A stretch of 64,000 nt of DNA, from positions 3,157,519 to 3,221,518 of the forward strand of contig NW_020312968.1 of assembly GCF_003265705.1 (NCBI RefSeq), in the 5' to 3' direction. The position numbers and the translations under genes are program-made. The stretch is from Callorhinus ursinus. Its lineage: Eukaryota > Chordata > Mammalia > Carnivora > Otariidae. The notes under the pieces were generated by a model. It was not told the DNA's origin. It made no database searches and saw only the letters and a list, made by a program, of their open reading frames with translations. Below are positions 13,251 to 24,939 of the stretch, piece after piece; positions within the stretch are counted from its first letter, which is position 1; each line of letters begins with the position of its first letter.

Positions 13251-13879
13251 GTTCTTTGGAGTGTAAGATGCCTGTATCCCTTCCAAATGCGCTGATGCAC
13301 AGAACCTTCATTCCCTCTCCTGGTTATACCCACTCCATTCTTCTGCAGCTCCGCGGCACTGATCCAGTAATCACCCCCAGCACCCGCCAGACTGCAAATG
13401 CATGCGTATTCCCCTGAAACCAAACCAATGACGGCCAGACAGGACAGAGGGTTCAGTCATACTTCTTAGGTTCATCAAGCCTGCATCTAAAGAAGTGCTG
13501 CTATACTGTTTGCCCCAAAAGCTTTGGTGCAGTTGCACGCATGGTGTCAGAAACGTAAACTCTATAAACTTAAACATAGAACTGCATTTGGAAATACAAT
13601 TATTTTCATTTCTTTTGCTAAGTGTTGGGTAATCTTAAAGCTTTCTATGTTCTTTTAATCTGATTAAACTTTGCAAACATTAACTAGAAGAAAAAAACTG
13701 TAATTGAAAATAATTTTTTTCAAACTTACAGAAATAAGTAAGTGTAAAAGGAATAAAATAAACTTCCAAATGAGGTTTCATGTACTTTTTAACATGTACT
13801 TCTGAGGTCATTAAAGCTCAAAAGTGCGTTAAGATTTGGGGGATAAATTAGACTTTATAACTGATGCCATTTTTTTCTT

Positions 13880-14030
13880 GGCTTTTCTCAAAGTGTGGTC
13901 CATGGATGACCGGCACCAGAATCCCCTGGAGTGCTTGTTAAAATGTGAATTCCTGGGCCCTGACTCAAACCTCTGGGGCAGGAACCAGGAATTCACATTT
14001 TAAACGCATTCCTTTGGCGATTCTTTGTGA
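13880..14030 (+). mobile_element. MER5A-type relic
   Basis: CTCAAAGTGTGGTCCATGGATGACC and AGAATCCCCTGGAGTGCTTGTTAAAA match the family. The later part contains an inverted GTGAATTCCTGG/CCAGGAATTCAC pair. Confidence 0.7.
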
Positions 14031-14339
14031 ACCCTGTGAACTAATATTTATTTTCAGTGCTATCATCTCTCGATCATTCCACAAGAAACAAAGCTCTAAG
14101 TTTCACAGATACATTCTCCCTCTCCTGGATTCTTATCACAGTGATTCCTGTCAATCAAGGGCTTCCCTCTGGCTGTGGCTTTAGTGGTATTCTTGAATAT
14201 TAGTCCTCTCCAGCAGAAAAACTCAGGATGGTTTATGCGTCCGGTAGTTTCAAAAATTTTCGCCTTAATTCCGGTGTAGTCCCCTTCCTCACTTACAGAA
14301 GAGTAAAAGGCTGTTTTCAACAACTAGCATCATTCAGAA

Positions 14340-14830
14340 TGTAGCCAAGCAATCAATAAAAAAATCTTCCCTTTGAGTTCACCAGTTGACAATATTTATT
14401 CTGGAAGTAGTTAGTACATCTAAATATTAACTAATTACTCTGCAATATTCACTGCTGGTTGCGTTGAATGAGGTGGGAGTGGGTCAAATCTACAGACCAT
14501 TCACAGTCTCCAAAGGCAAATAAAGTACCATTTGTTTGTAGGTGGAACCAAATGATTATAAATGAATGGCGGGCCATCTCCTGGGATTGGACATAAAGGT
14601 CCTGTAAACGGAGAATTGTATCAACAAACAGCTGTTGGGAAAATACTATTATGCTGTAATAGCTGCTATTAAAATCCATTAGCAATCTTGATGGCCTGTT
14701 TGAATTTGATGCATCATTTGCTCTGAATAGCATTTCTTCCTAAAGTTTTGTGGTAGAATTTATGCAGATTGATAGGCGGTAGCAGTGACATTCTGGGAGA
14801 TTAATACCGATTACACACTTTGCCTGCGCT
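14340..14830. other. Repeat-free segment with dense AT-rich factor-like motifs
   Basis: No repeat is recognised. It carries several TAAT/ATTA words (ATTAACTAATTAC, TTAAAATCCATTAGC), a CAGCTG E-box and AATAGCTGCTATT-like symmetry, directly upstream of the CpG-rich patch. It may be a conserved non-coding element. This rests on composition and context only. Confidence 0.25.
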
Positions 14831-15099
14831 GGCTAACCCAGCCCTGAGAAACGCCGCAAATACTACAGATTAAGTATCACTGGGGGGAACTAGACAGCGT
14901 CAGGACACCCCCCAGGGTCCTCGCACAGCCGTTTTGTTTCCATGACAAACGTTCGCCCGCTGTAAGTGGGTCCCCTGTTTCCCACTTTTTAACAACCCGG
15001 GTTTCCCTCATCCTAGTACCTTTGCCAGATTCTGAGGAGTCCCCCAGGGCCCTTGGGACATACACGGGGCCGAAAATATTAGCTATCTAATGAGATTTT

Positions 15100-15350
15100 G
15101 AAAAAACGCCTGTGCTGTCAAAGAGAATGCAGCTGTTCCGGGGGTGGAGGGAGCGTGCAAACGCGGGGGTGAAATTAGAGGAGCCCGGGCCGCGGGGAAG
15201 AATGGGGCAGTAGCGCCATCTGGCGGGTGAGCGAAGCAGAAAGCTTCCAGGGGCTTTGTTAATCCAAACGGGGGAGCGCTCGGCCCGGATTGATGCCAAG
15301 CGGGGAGTTCCTGTGCGTGCGTGCGTGCCCGTGTGATCGAGGGTGCAAGG
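15100..15350. promoter_or_regulatory. CpG-rich patch, possible regulatory element
   Basis: A G+C-rich patch in A+T-rich intron. CpGs cluster in GAGCCCGGGCCGCGGGG, GAGCGCTCGGCCCGGATT and GTGCGTGCGTGCCCGTGTG. It contains the CTCF-like motif listed next and is not derived from a repeat I recognise. It could be an enhancer, an insulator or a small alternative promoter. No exon is evident. Confidence 0.45.
15211..15228 (-). promoter_or_regulatory. Candidate CTCF binding site
   Basis: TAGCGCCATCTGGCGGGT is the reverse complement of a CTCF core. Read on the - strand, AGATGGCGCT fits the AGRKGGCRSY half perfectly, and the preceding CCGCC differs from CCASY at one position. The site sits in a CpG-rich patch. 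Binding is inferred from motif only. Confidence 0.5.
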
Positions 15351-15922
15351 ATACGTTTCACGCAGATCACAAGAGAAATCAGGGCAAATCTATAGGTCCA
15401 GTGAGTGAAATCAAAGCGGCATTTAGTATCTCAAAAAAGCAATTTCTTTTGACACATGCCCTTGCTAGACCAGTTGTCATCTGGGGGATTTTCAGATTTT
15501 CACTGAAAAGACTATGACAAGAGCTGCGTGTTAAGAAGACCCCGGGTGTTTGAAGGCCCGTTCAAGCTGAAGAGGCAGTCTTGAGAGGATGAGACAGTTA
15601 CCGGTCCCCTCAGTGAAGATGCCAAACAGAGATTTCAAGCCTTAATGGGTATTTTTTCACTTTTTTCTTCAGATTAACTCTCATATAACTCTCACTAAAA
15701 TGATATTTATCAATATTTTATATGAGGGCAGCAAAGCATTGACTTTAAATACAGATTTCCTTAAAATTAGCCATGATCAGTTTTTTAAAGTACATGTGTG
15801 CACCTTGAGCCAGTTCCCTCCCAAATCTTGGAGTATGGGACTTCAAGTCTTAGAATTCAGATTTTTATTAGTTGAGAGCTTTAGTTTTTCAGTGTATGCA
15901 AGAAAGAAAACGGTAATTTTAG

Positions 15923-16122
15923 GGGCGCCTGGGTGGCTCAGTCAGTAAAGCATCTGACTCCTGATTTCAGCTCAGGTCCTGATCTCAGGGTCCTGAGATC
16001 CAGCCCTGGGGGGTCTGTGTCCAGCCTTCGCTCAGCTCGAAGTCTGCTGAAGACTCTCTCTCCCTCTCCCTCTGCCCCTTCTGCCGTTCCTTCTCACTCT
16101 AAAAAAAAATCTTAAAAAAAAA
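15923..16122 (+). repeat. CAN SINE with 13-bp target duplication
   Basis: It is flanked by ACGGTAATTTTAG (15910-15922) and ACGGCAATTTTAG (16123-16135), one mismatch. Confidence 0.9.
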
Positions 16123-17199
16123 ACGGCAATTTTAGAAGTTCTTCCTTTTTTTCTTTTCTTGAAAATTGAGTTCTCTTCTTAAAAAACCCTTTTCCCTGCA
16201 GTCCTATAGTATCTGCAAAGGTTATAAGTGAAATAACAAGCCAGCAGTTGGTGGGGCATGGGGGAGTGCGGTATTTCATTATTTTTTAAATGAAATTGCA
16301 TTTCGTACTTAGCATACTATTCTAAAGTGTTTTCTCAATTGTTTGGAGTTAAAGGGACATTGAAGGATAAGAAAAGGACACAAATTCCCAAAACACCAAC
16401 TAGTTTCGGAGCTGCTTTTGTTGGGTTCAAAGGCTGGGGGGGTGCGGAGGGGTGGGCCAGGCAAGGAGAGTCTTCCCAAGTTGTTAAAGAAATTTATATT
16501 GTCAGCTGGTTGGTACCTAAAATCATATTATAGAACTCTAAAATTTTTTGTAACTGCTACTCTTTATTGAACACTTATAGTCAAGTTCCATAATGCCGGT
16601 TTTGAAAATGTGAATTTATTCCAGTGTGATGAATATATTAGGGAACAATTTTGAGCATAATGCAAATTTCACATTTGATTGTGCACGATTTTGTCCTTAA
16701 GAAACACCGGGTGAACATAGGAGATGACACCTAACTAACAGAGCCTTGTAGGAATGTACAAAATGCACGTGTGCACACGCCCCCCCACACACACACACCA
16801 AACACCTATCAGCTACCCCTGTTCATGGCTGTGTTATGAGCCACATCCATCCATGTCTGGTTTCAGAACTTTAGTCCGGTTTCAGATACCCCTCCTACCC
16901 TAGTAACTCAAGCTGCAACCCTTCCAATGCCCATTTTTAGAAGCAAAAGACTTTAGATCTTTTTCAAGGTAAAGTGCCATATTTATTATAGTATTTATTA
17001 ACCACTTAACATGCGCACAAGTGTGCTACCATTTTTATTGGGTTTCTCTCCTTTTTTAAATGTGTCACTGATAAAGTTAAAGGTTGTGCCCCATCCCTGT
17101 TTTTCCAATAAATTCTGCTTTTTACTGTGCAATTTTGCATTGGGAATTTTTAGGAATCACATGCCACATTCTAGCAGAACTCACTAGTGGCTTGGCTAG

Positions 17200-17390
17200 T
17201 GCTACATATAGATTAATTCGTTTATTCCTTACAATGACTTAGTGAAGGAATTACTTTTTTATCCTCCTTTTATAGAGGAGGGAACTGAGGACAGAGAAGT
17301 GAAGGAAACTACCCTAGGTCATTAATATATAAATAAACCAAGATGACCTCTGTATATTAGCCAGCCCTGACTCATGAGGTCTGCTCTTGA
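17200..17390 (-). repeat. MIR relic
   Basis: TTCCTTACAATGACTTAGTGAAGG and TTTTATAGAGGAGGGAACTGAGG. Confidence 0.6.
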
Positions 17391-17800
17391 AATTAAAAAT
17401 CAGGTTTCCGCCGAAGTGGGTGTTTTCTCATCACAGAATAGATGAAATCACTGTTGGGCCTCAATCTGTGAATGAACTCTGTTTGGAATATTCTGAAATC
17501 TCCACTTCTGTCTATTCCTTGGTGCTAAAGAGTCCTGCCCCTTGCTTTCTGTCTTCCCATTGTTAATGTCGGGCCCAGCTTGGACACTGGCCAGATTCTT
17601 CTCCTCCTTCACATCTCATCTCAAGTATTAGCTTTGTGAGGGAGTCTTCCCTGACTTCTCCAGGCAGGCTCATAGATTCTTACCCCTCTGTTCTCAATGT
17701 TCTTTGTTCATTCCTCTACAAGATGGCTCAGCATCTTATATGCTCAGCTGCAGTAAGACTGCAGACTCCTGTAGGGCAGGAAGCTCAACACAGTTTTTTA

Positions 17801-18795
17801 AAATAATTTTTATTGTTATGTTAATCACCATACATTACATTAGTTTTTGATGTGTTCCATGATTCATTGTTTGTGCATAACACCCAGTGCTCCACGCAGA
17901 ATGTGCCCTCTTTAATACCCATCACCAGGCTAACCCATCCCCCCACCTCCCTCCCCTCTAGAACCCTCAGTTTGTTTTTCAGAGTCCATCGTCTCTCATG
18001 GTTCGTCTCCCCCTCTGACTTACTCCACTTCATTCTTCCCCTCCTGCTATCTTCTTCTTTTTTTTTCTTAACATATATATTGCATTATTTGTTTCAGAAG
18101 TACAGATCCGTGATTCATCAGTCTTGTACAATTCACAGTGCTCACCATAGCACATACCCTCCCCAATGTCTATCACCCAGCCACCCCAACCCTCCCCCCC
18201 CCCCCCCTCCGGCTCCCCCCCCCTTTTTTTTTTCGGCAAAAAATATCTTTCCCTCAATGAGGTCATATGATACATGTCTTTCTCTGATTGACTTATTTCA
18301 CTCAGCATAACACCCTCCAGTTCCATCCACGTCGTTGCAAATGGCAAGATCTCATTCCTTTTGATGGCTGCATAATATTCCATTGTGTATATATACCACA
18401 GCTTCTTTATTCATTCATCTGTCGATGGACATCTTGGCTCTTTCCACAGTTTGGCTATTGTGGACATTGCTGCTATAAACATTGGGGTGCACGTACCCCT
18501 TCGGATCCCTACATTTGTATCTTTGGGGTAAATACCCAGTAGTGCAATTGCTGGATCGAATGGTAGCTCTAATTTCAACTGTTTGAGGAACCTCCATACT
18601 GTTTTCCAGAGTGGTTGCACCAGCTTGCATTCCCACCAACAGTGTAGGAGGCTTCCCCTTTCTCCACATCCCCGCCAACATCTGTCGTTCCCTGACTTGT
18701 TAATTTTAGCCATTCTGACGGGTGTGAGGTGGTATCTCATTGAGGTTTTGATTTGGATTTCCCCAATGCCGAGCGATGTTGAGCACTTTTTCATG
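17801..18795 (-). mobile_element. 5'-truncated L1, antisense, inserted in an L2 relic
   Basis: This is closely similar to the copy at 4151-5168 and truncated within about 15 nt of the same ORF2 position. It is flanked by TCAACACAGTTTTTTA (17785-17800) and TCAACACATTTTTTTA (18796-18811), a separate duplication with one mismatch, so it is an independent insertion and not a segmental duplicate. A C-rich/T-rich block at 18190-18250 replaces the sequence found in the other copy. Confidence 0.9.
18190..18250. repeat. C14 / C9 / T10 homopolymer block in L1
   Basis: C14 at 18194-18207, C9 at 18215-18223 and T10 at 18224-18233, then CGGCAAAAAATATCTTTCCC. The sister L1 at 4550-4615 has ordinary sequence here. 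This could be a local expansion or an assembly/consensus artefact. Confidence 0.8.
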
Positions 18796-18837
18796 TCAAC
18801 ACATTTTTTTATATCACCAGAGTCTGGCATGTGGTAT

Positions 18838-18870
18838 TCACTCACTCACTCACTCACTCACTCACTCACT
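18838..18870 (+). repeat. (TCAC)n microsatellite
   Basis: About eight TCAC units at the end of the split L2, probably grown from its tail. Confidence 0.95.
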
Positions 18871-19834
18871 TGTTGATTCCTTCAGTAAATGTCTACTGAG
18901 GATCTACCATGGGCCGCCAGTATTTTAGGTATCAGGGATACAGTATAAAAACAACAAAGTTCCCTGTCGTCATGGACTTAACATTCTGTTGGGGGCAGGG
19001 GAGATGGACAACAAAATAAACAATTAGATATACAATATAAATTCAGGCTTTGAAAAGTGCATTGAAGAAAAATAAATCTGGGTCAGGAAATAGAGAGGGC
19101 CTTCAATAAATATCTGTCTAATAGTGAAATGGATAAAACAAGATAAGTAATGAGGTAAAAAAGAATAAGAAGGAATGATATAAATCTTTAACAGGATTTT
19201 AAGAACCAGAATAATCAATTTATGAAATGTTCTGTACAAGTGATGAAATTAAAGGCAAGTACATGACCTGCCAGGATAGCTCTGCAAGAATCCAAAGGAA
19301 GGAAATAACAAGAAGGGTTTGGCCTGTAAAATCTAGCAATAAGTTGAGTTAATGTGAGAGCTACTTGAGAGTACTTTAAAAAAAAATGATGCTCATGTTA
19401 GCCCATATAGAAAGAGAAGTCCATGATTCATAAGGATATGCTAGAGTATTTCTGTGGAAATAGTAAGGTCAGAATATCCTGGGACATTTTAATTCATGAG
19501 TAAAAGAGTGAAGGCTGACAGGAGTAGTGTTAAGGTGTCCAGAACTGGTCCGTTAGTGTGCTTCTTTCTCTTCGCCAGATCAGTAGGTCCTGTGCAGTCC
19601 CCACTTGGGTTGGTCCTAAAGCTAGCGTGTCCTTCCCACTGCAAAGGCCTGGCTTTTTTTCTTTTTTTCTTGAGGAACTAGGTATTAGGAAGAGGTGCTG
19701 GTAAGAATGCATGTTGGGAACGATTCCAGGTTGTTTGAGTCGTGACACCCAAGTTCCAATCCTATCTTTTGCCTGTTAATGGCCACGTGACCTTTTATAG
19801 GTTTACAGTGTGAGACATGACTAGTCACTGATCC

Positions 19835-19960
19835 ATGGTTCTCAACCCTGATGTCACATTGGAATCATTTAGGCAGCTTTAAAACACTACTGGTGCCTCA
19901 GTCTACCCCTCGCCATTTGGATCAGAATCTCAGGGGAGAGGTGGGCATGGATAGGCATGG
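19835..19960 (+). mobile_element. MER5-type relic
   Basis: TGGTTCTCAACCCTGATGTCACATTGGAATCATTTAGG followed by ATCAGAATCTCAGGGG. Confidence 0.6.
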
Positions 19961-20108
19961 CGGTCATTACTCAGAAAGAACCCTCAAGTGTTCTAACCTT
20001 CATCCAGAATGGAGAACTCTTGGATCAGCTGTTCCGTAAGCTTCCTTATTAATTCATGACAGAGAGTAAGAGTGCTTTTATTTTGTTGCTCCCCAAACAT
20101 AGGTTTAT

Positions 20109-20310
20109 TTTTTTATTTTTTTAAAGATTTTTATTTATTCATTTGACAGACAGAGACACAGTGAGAGAGGCATCACAAGCAGGGGGAGTGGGAGAGGGAG
20201 AAGCAGGCTTCCTGTAGAGCAGGGAGCCTGATGCGGGGCTCGATCCCAGGACCCTGGGATCATGACCTGAGCCGAAGGCAGATGCTTAACGACTGAGCCA
20301 CCCAGGCTCC
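20109..20310 (-). repeat. CAN SINE, antisense, with target duplication
   Basis: CCAAACATAGGTTTAT occurs on both sides (20093-20108 and 20311-20326). The duplication runs into the CCCC of the SINE head, so its exact length is ambiguous. Confidence 0.9.
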
Positions 20311-20499
20311 CCAAACATAGGTTTATATAAGGAGATTGCTCTCAGTTCTAATAATTTTGTAGGTCTGATATAATTGCATCCTTTAGTAGGAAATATAGTA
20401 GATGATGTTAAAAGCTACAGTTGTCTTTTTTTTTTTTTCTACTAGAATTTTCAGAGGAAGCCCAGTGACTCTCTTCAAACACTGTCAAAGATTCAGCCA

Positions 20500-20615
20500 C
20501 CCAAACTTTTGGTTGGGTGTTATATGTAACTAATGAATCATTGAACACTACGTCAAAAACTAATGATGTACTATACAGTGACTAACTGAACATAATAAAA
20601 AAATAAATAAAGTAT
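20500..20615 (+). mobile_element. L1 3'-end fragment
   Basis: GTTGGGTGTTATATGTAACTAATGAATC, ACTAATGATGTACTAT and the terminal AATAAAAAAATAAATAAA match carnivore L1 3' ends. No flanking duplication was identified. Confidence 0.65.
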
Positions 20616-20619
20616 AGAA

Positions 20620-20800
20620 CTTGGACTCTGGAGTCCGTATGCCTGATTCCAAATCCTGGATCAATCGCTTTTAAAGCATGTGGTCTTGGAAAGTTATTTA
20701 ACTCTTCTGTACCTCAGTCTTCTCCCTCTGTAGGTTGGGAATGATATTAATATCAATATTAACCTATCCCAAGGATTATTTTGAGTAGTGAATTAATCCA
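20620..20800 (+). repeat. MIR relic
   Basis: TTGGACTCTGGAGTCCGTATGCC, GGAAAGTTATTTAACTCTTCTG and GGAATGATATTAATATC. Confidence 0.65.
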
Positions 20801-20999
20801 TGTTATATGCTCAAAGCAGTGCCAGCCTGTCATAAGCACTCTAATATTCATTGTTGTTGCCAACATTCTATTTGGAGACCCAAAGCTAGTAAGAAAATGT
20901 TTAAGGAGACAGTTTGCCTCCGTATATGGGGAAACCTGTCCAATAGAACTATCCAGAGATGGACTGAGTCAGCTCAGGTGATCACGACTTCCCATCTGT

Positions 21000-21820
21000 A
21001 CAAGTGTTCATAACCACAGAATGAGGTAGAAGAAATTTAATAATTGGGTGGGCGATTGAACTACATGGCCTTTAGGGCCCATCTCAAACCTATCATTTAA
21101 TTTTGCTCTCAGTTTAATTCTAAAATTGTATGATTCTAGGAAGAATCCAGCCAATCTACCTCTCTTGAGAAAAAATTTCGGTGGATGCTTCCAAATAGAT
21201 TATGGGTGTTTGTTTTTTTTTAAGGTCAAGATTCGATCGTTCTCTACACATTAATAGTAGGAGAAAAGTCCACTATTTTGAAAACCACCACTGGTTTTTT
21301 GATTTATAGAATTTTGTAAAGAATATGATCTGGATATTCATATTTTCTTTCTACCATAACAACTATCTAACCAAATTCATTTGGGCTGGTGGTTGGAGGG
21401 ATCAGTAAGAATGTTCTAGTAATATTTTTTATGAGAGACTTTTCCAAATATGGTGATTTAAACAAACATTTTGCCACATTCCATCATGGATTTCTCAGGT
21501 ATGCTTCCCAAGAAGACACAGATGTAAAGTTCTTCTAGTCTCTGTGACAAGGGCAGAAGGGAATCTAAGGTATATGGGACAATCATTTACTGATCTGACT
21601 GTGACAAATTATCTCTTACTCTTTAAAAGGGAATCGTGCTCTTTAAAAGGGAAATATAAAATGGAAAGCATTTTTGTTCACAGCAACTTTCCAAAATAAA
21701 ACCTGCTGGCGTCAAGCCCAGAAGAAACACACACTTAGGTTTTTAATTCCAGGCCTTTCTTCTGACTCTAAATTTTAGCAACTCCATTGATGAATATCAG
21801 TGTTATTGACCTTACTAAAG

Positions 21821-21875
<55 letters not shown>

Positions 21876-22680
21876 ACCCTCGGGGATTGCTGCCATCTGT
21901 CAGTGAAGAATATCTAGCATTCTTGCAAAGAACAGCTGTTTGTATCCATCCAGACTGCTTAGCAGAGTGCATGAGAAGAGGCTATTTGGGAGGCAGGAGG
22001 AAAGTTTGACATCTTTTGCATTATGTGTATGTTACGGGTTTAGATTTAGGTGGGCTAATGTGTGGAGCCAATAAGCTTGGCAAATTGATCCAGCAGGGAC
22101 CTTCTGTTGAACATTAATCATTTCTTCCTTGAACTTTCTACGTGCCTCCTAGTACAGCTCTGTAAATAACAATGAATGCCCGTGCCTTTCGCATTTTGCA
22201 GCAGAGACCCAATCTCAGCCCACATCCCCACAAACTATCCTTTGGGTATGCATTAGCAACTGCCAAATTATATTTTTAGACCCAGCCTTTAATTAATTTT
22301 TAGTCACATCAGGGTATCTTTTGAAGGCTATCATACACATAAGCACCTCAGACTCCACGAGGCCAATGTGAGTTTGTCCCCTTCTCTCTAATCCCATTGC
22401 CACTGGCTTTGTTCAGTGCCTTGTCTTGTCTTTTCCAAAATATAGCAAGTAGGATGGCAACTAGCCCATGGGCGCCATTGTGCAAATTCGGGTAAGGTCC
22501 CTTCCGTCAGTCGATAGCCCCGCCCTGCCAAATGACTCTGTGAGTGAGTCATGGGTTGGATTTCAGTGCCACTCACCCATGGTGTTGGACAAGCTTTGGC
22601 CCTGGTAGGGGGTTCTTGTGAACCATAGACATGTAACTGGCTTTTTGATCTTGAATACAAATCATCTCTGTGCCCATCCC
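21000..22680. other. Mostly unique intronic sequence
   Basis: Apart from the (TG)n at 21825, no gene or repeat was recognised. Confidence 0.45.
21825..21873 (+). repeat. (TG)n microsatellite
   Basis: About 24 uninterrupted TG units. Confidence 0.98.
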
Positions 22681-22830
22681 ATTAAAATGCAAATTGTACC
22701 CTGCCTCCTTCTTAAAATCCTTCAGTGGCTTTCCATATTTTTCCAGGTAAAGTAAAACTGCCTTGCGGGGCAGACAAGGGCACTTAGCTATGATCCTGGT
22801 ACCAAGTTGTACTTCCTCAAATATCCGGAT
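22680..22830 (+). mobile_element. L2 fragment
   Basis: TTAAAATCCTTCAGTGGCTTTCC and the following AGGTAAAGTAAAACTGCC resemble the L2 3' region. Confidence 0.5.
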
Positions 22831-23144
22831 TCCTTCTCATCATCTTAGGGGAAGAAGGCCTTCCTGGGGATAGGAAAAGTCTGGCCGTTGACCAGAATTC
22901 CTAGCACCAGCCAGGTGAAGAGTATGGAGAGAGAAAATGTGGGAAATAAGGAAGACGAAAGAGTCTTCAGAGTCCCCCGCAAAGGGATTTATTGCCTTTG
23001 TAAAGCAGTATTGCTGGAGGAATTCTTTCAGGAATCCATTTCTTAAGGGGACTGATTGATTTTCTCCCCTTAGAGAAGTTTCTTCCCACATCCAGGAACT
23101 AATGTTGTTATGGAAACCCACGTGGTGACGCGGAGGGCAGGACC

Positions 23145-23340
23145 TTGAAGTCCAGTAGAACTGAATTTGAAGGGAGCTCCTGATTCCCTGTGTGACATGA
23201 GGCAAGTTGCTCGTTCCCGCTGAGCCTCTGTATCCTCATCTATAAAATGGGAAATATAACGGGATTGTTGTGGAAGATAAATTAAAATGAGATCATGTGT
23301 TTAAAGACTCTAATACAGTCCCTGGCACATTGAAGATTCC
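23145..23340 (+). repeat. MIR relic
   Basis: CTCTGTATCCTCATCTATAAAATGGG, then ATAAATTAAAATGAGATCATGTG and CAGTCCCTGGCACA. Confidence 0.7.
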
Positions 23341-24939
23341 ATAGATACTAACTTTTGCATTCATTAGGATTCTGGTTTTAAAGACAGAAAACCAATATGA
23401 CTCTATTAAGCAAAATAAATTTTAAAATAATTTAAATAAATAAAATGTTTAAATGGGAAGGGTTTCATTGGCTCATATTACTAAGCCATGGACTCTCTTC
23501 CACCTCTTTGGCTTTGCTTCCCTCTGGGTCTCCCTCAGTTTCCCCTTCTGGGCATAGAAGCTCTCAACTGCTCTAGACACTATCAGAGCAAAGAGCTTCT
23601 CTCCCTAAGCTCAGATAGGCATTGGTTGTTGCTTGTAGGGACATATGCCCCTTCCCCTTACCTGTCACCAGGGGTAATGAGAGTAAGCTATTATGATTAG
23701 TCCAGTTTGGATACCCTGCCCATTCCTGTGGCCAGAGAGAGGGGTCTGCTAACAAAGAGAGAGAAAAGATGCTGGGCAGACAAAAAGCAACAGGTACCTA
23801 CTACTGTTTTCTGTCCTCTTTGCTAGAAGGTAGAACTATAAGCCAAAGTCAGGACTCACCAAAGCAATGGCTGAATGGCCTTAGTAAGATAACTTGGTGG
23901 GGAGAGTCTGTGGCTTGACTTGAGAGCGTCCCCTAGAGAATAGCGCCCTCTAGGTGAAGCCCACCCAACTGTGAGGGACCACTAAAGAGGTTCATGGAGC
24001 CATAGAATTGTGGGCAGCGTCGTTTGATCTGCTCTCTGCAAACAAGGTCCAAGACAGAGTGGTTTGGAGCCCCGGCAGATGGGTGAGGCATAGTGATAGT
24101 GAATGGGTGGTGAGAACTCTCAAGAGTCAGAGTGTCTTTCCCAAGCAGGATTAAACAAACCCCAGGGGTTCATGGTAGGTATAGGAATGGCATATAGGGA
24201 AAGGAAGAAAGAGATTATCCACCATCCACCATGCAGGGAACATTGTGGGAACTTGGATGGCAATGCTTAGGGTATGCCTTTGTAATACCCTGCAGTGAGT
24301 TTCAGTGAGTTCAAGTTTAATTCCATACCTTTATGTAGATTGGAATGGGTATGGGGGCTGCTTAGTTTTAACAGTGAGTGTGCAAGAGGAGTGATTAGGG
24401 ACAGCTGTGGAGAGGCATGGAAATGTCTCAGGAGCAGATCACCTCATCCTTGAGGCAGACAAAACGCCCAACTATTTAATCCCCCAAGTCCTGAGACCTT
24501 TGCTCTCCAACCCATCACCAGTGAGGCATCTCCCCACTATTGGAAGTCTTCTGTGGTCCATCCTTTATTCCAGAAGGAATTTTTTCTAATCACTCATTCA
24601 GTGCTTTTAACTTCAACCTCCTTTATTGCTTTGACCTTGGAACGTTTGGTTTGCCTAGTTTAAATCTTACGGGATATTTGCCAACTGAATAAACGACTAT
24701 AATAACACAGCCTCTGAACTTGGCATAGGAGACACATCTGCAGAGTTTTTTTTCTTGTGTGGGCAGATAATGACTTATATTTCGTTCAGAAGGAACTGAC
24801 TGTTTAACAAATGAGTTGCTAAAGGCAGCTCAGTTAACTCTCCTAACTACGAGTGCTTATTGGTGCACTTAGACAAACTTGGGCATGTTATCCAGACTCT
24901 CCCGTATAGAAATCTCATAGTACTTTCTATTATTCTCTC

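Larger units (their letters stand above)
17570..18840 (+). mobile_element. L2 3'-end relic split by the L1 at 17801
   Basis: Sequence resembling the L2 3' region (CTCCTTCACATCTCATCTCAAG to GACTCCTGTAGGGCAGG) precedes the L1. The expected continuation (AGAGTCTGGCATGTGGTATTCA, then a CTCA repeat) follows it. Family call from memory. Confidence 0.55.

Noticed and set aside
18030..18845. 117- and 144-codon frames on the - strand
   Set aside because: They are pieces of the second truncated L1. The proline/glycine-rich part arises from the C-tract block.
21825..21873. Cysteine/valine or threonine/histidine-rich peptides from (TG)n
   Set aside because: They are translations of a dinucleotide microsatellite.
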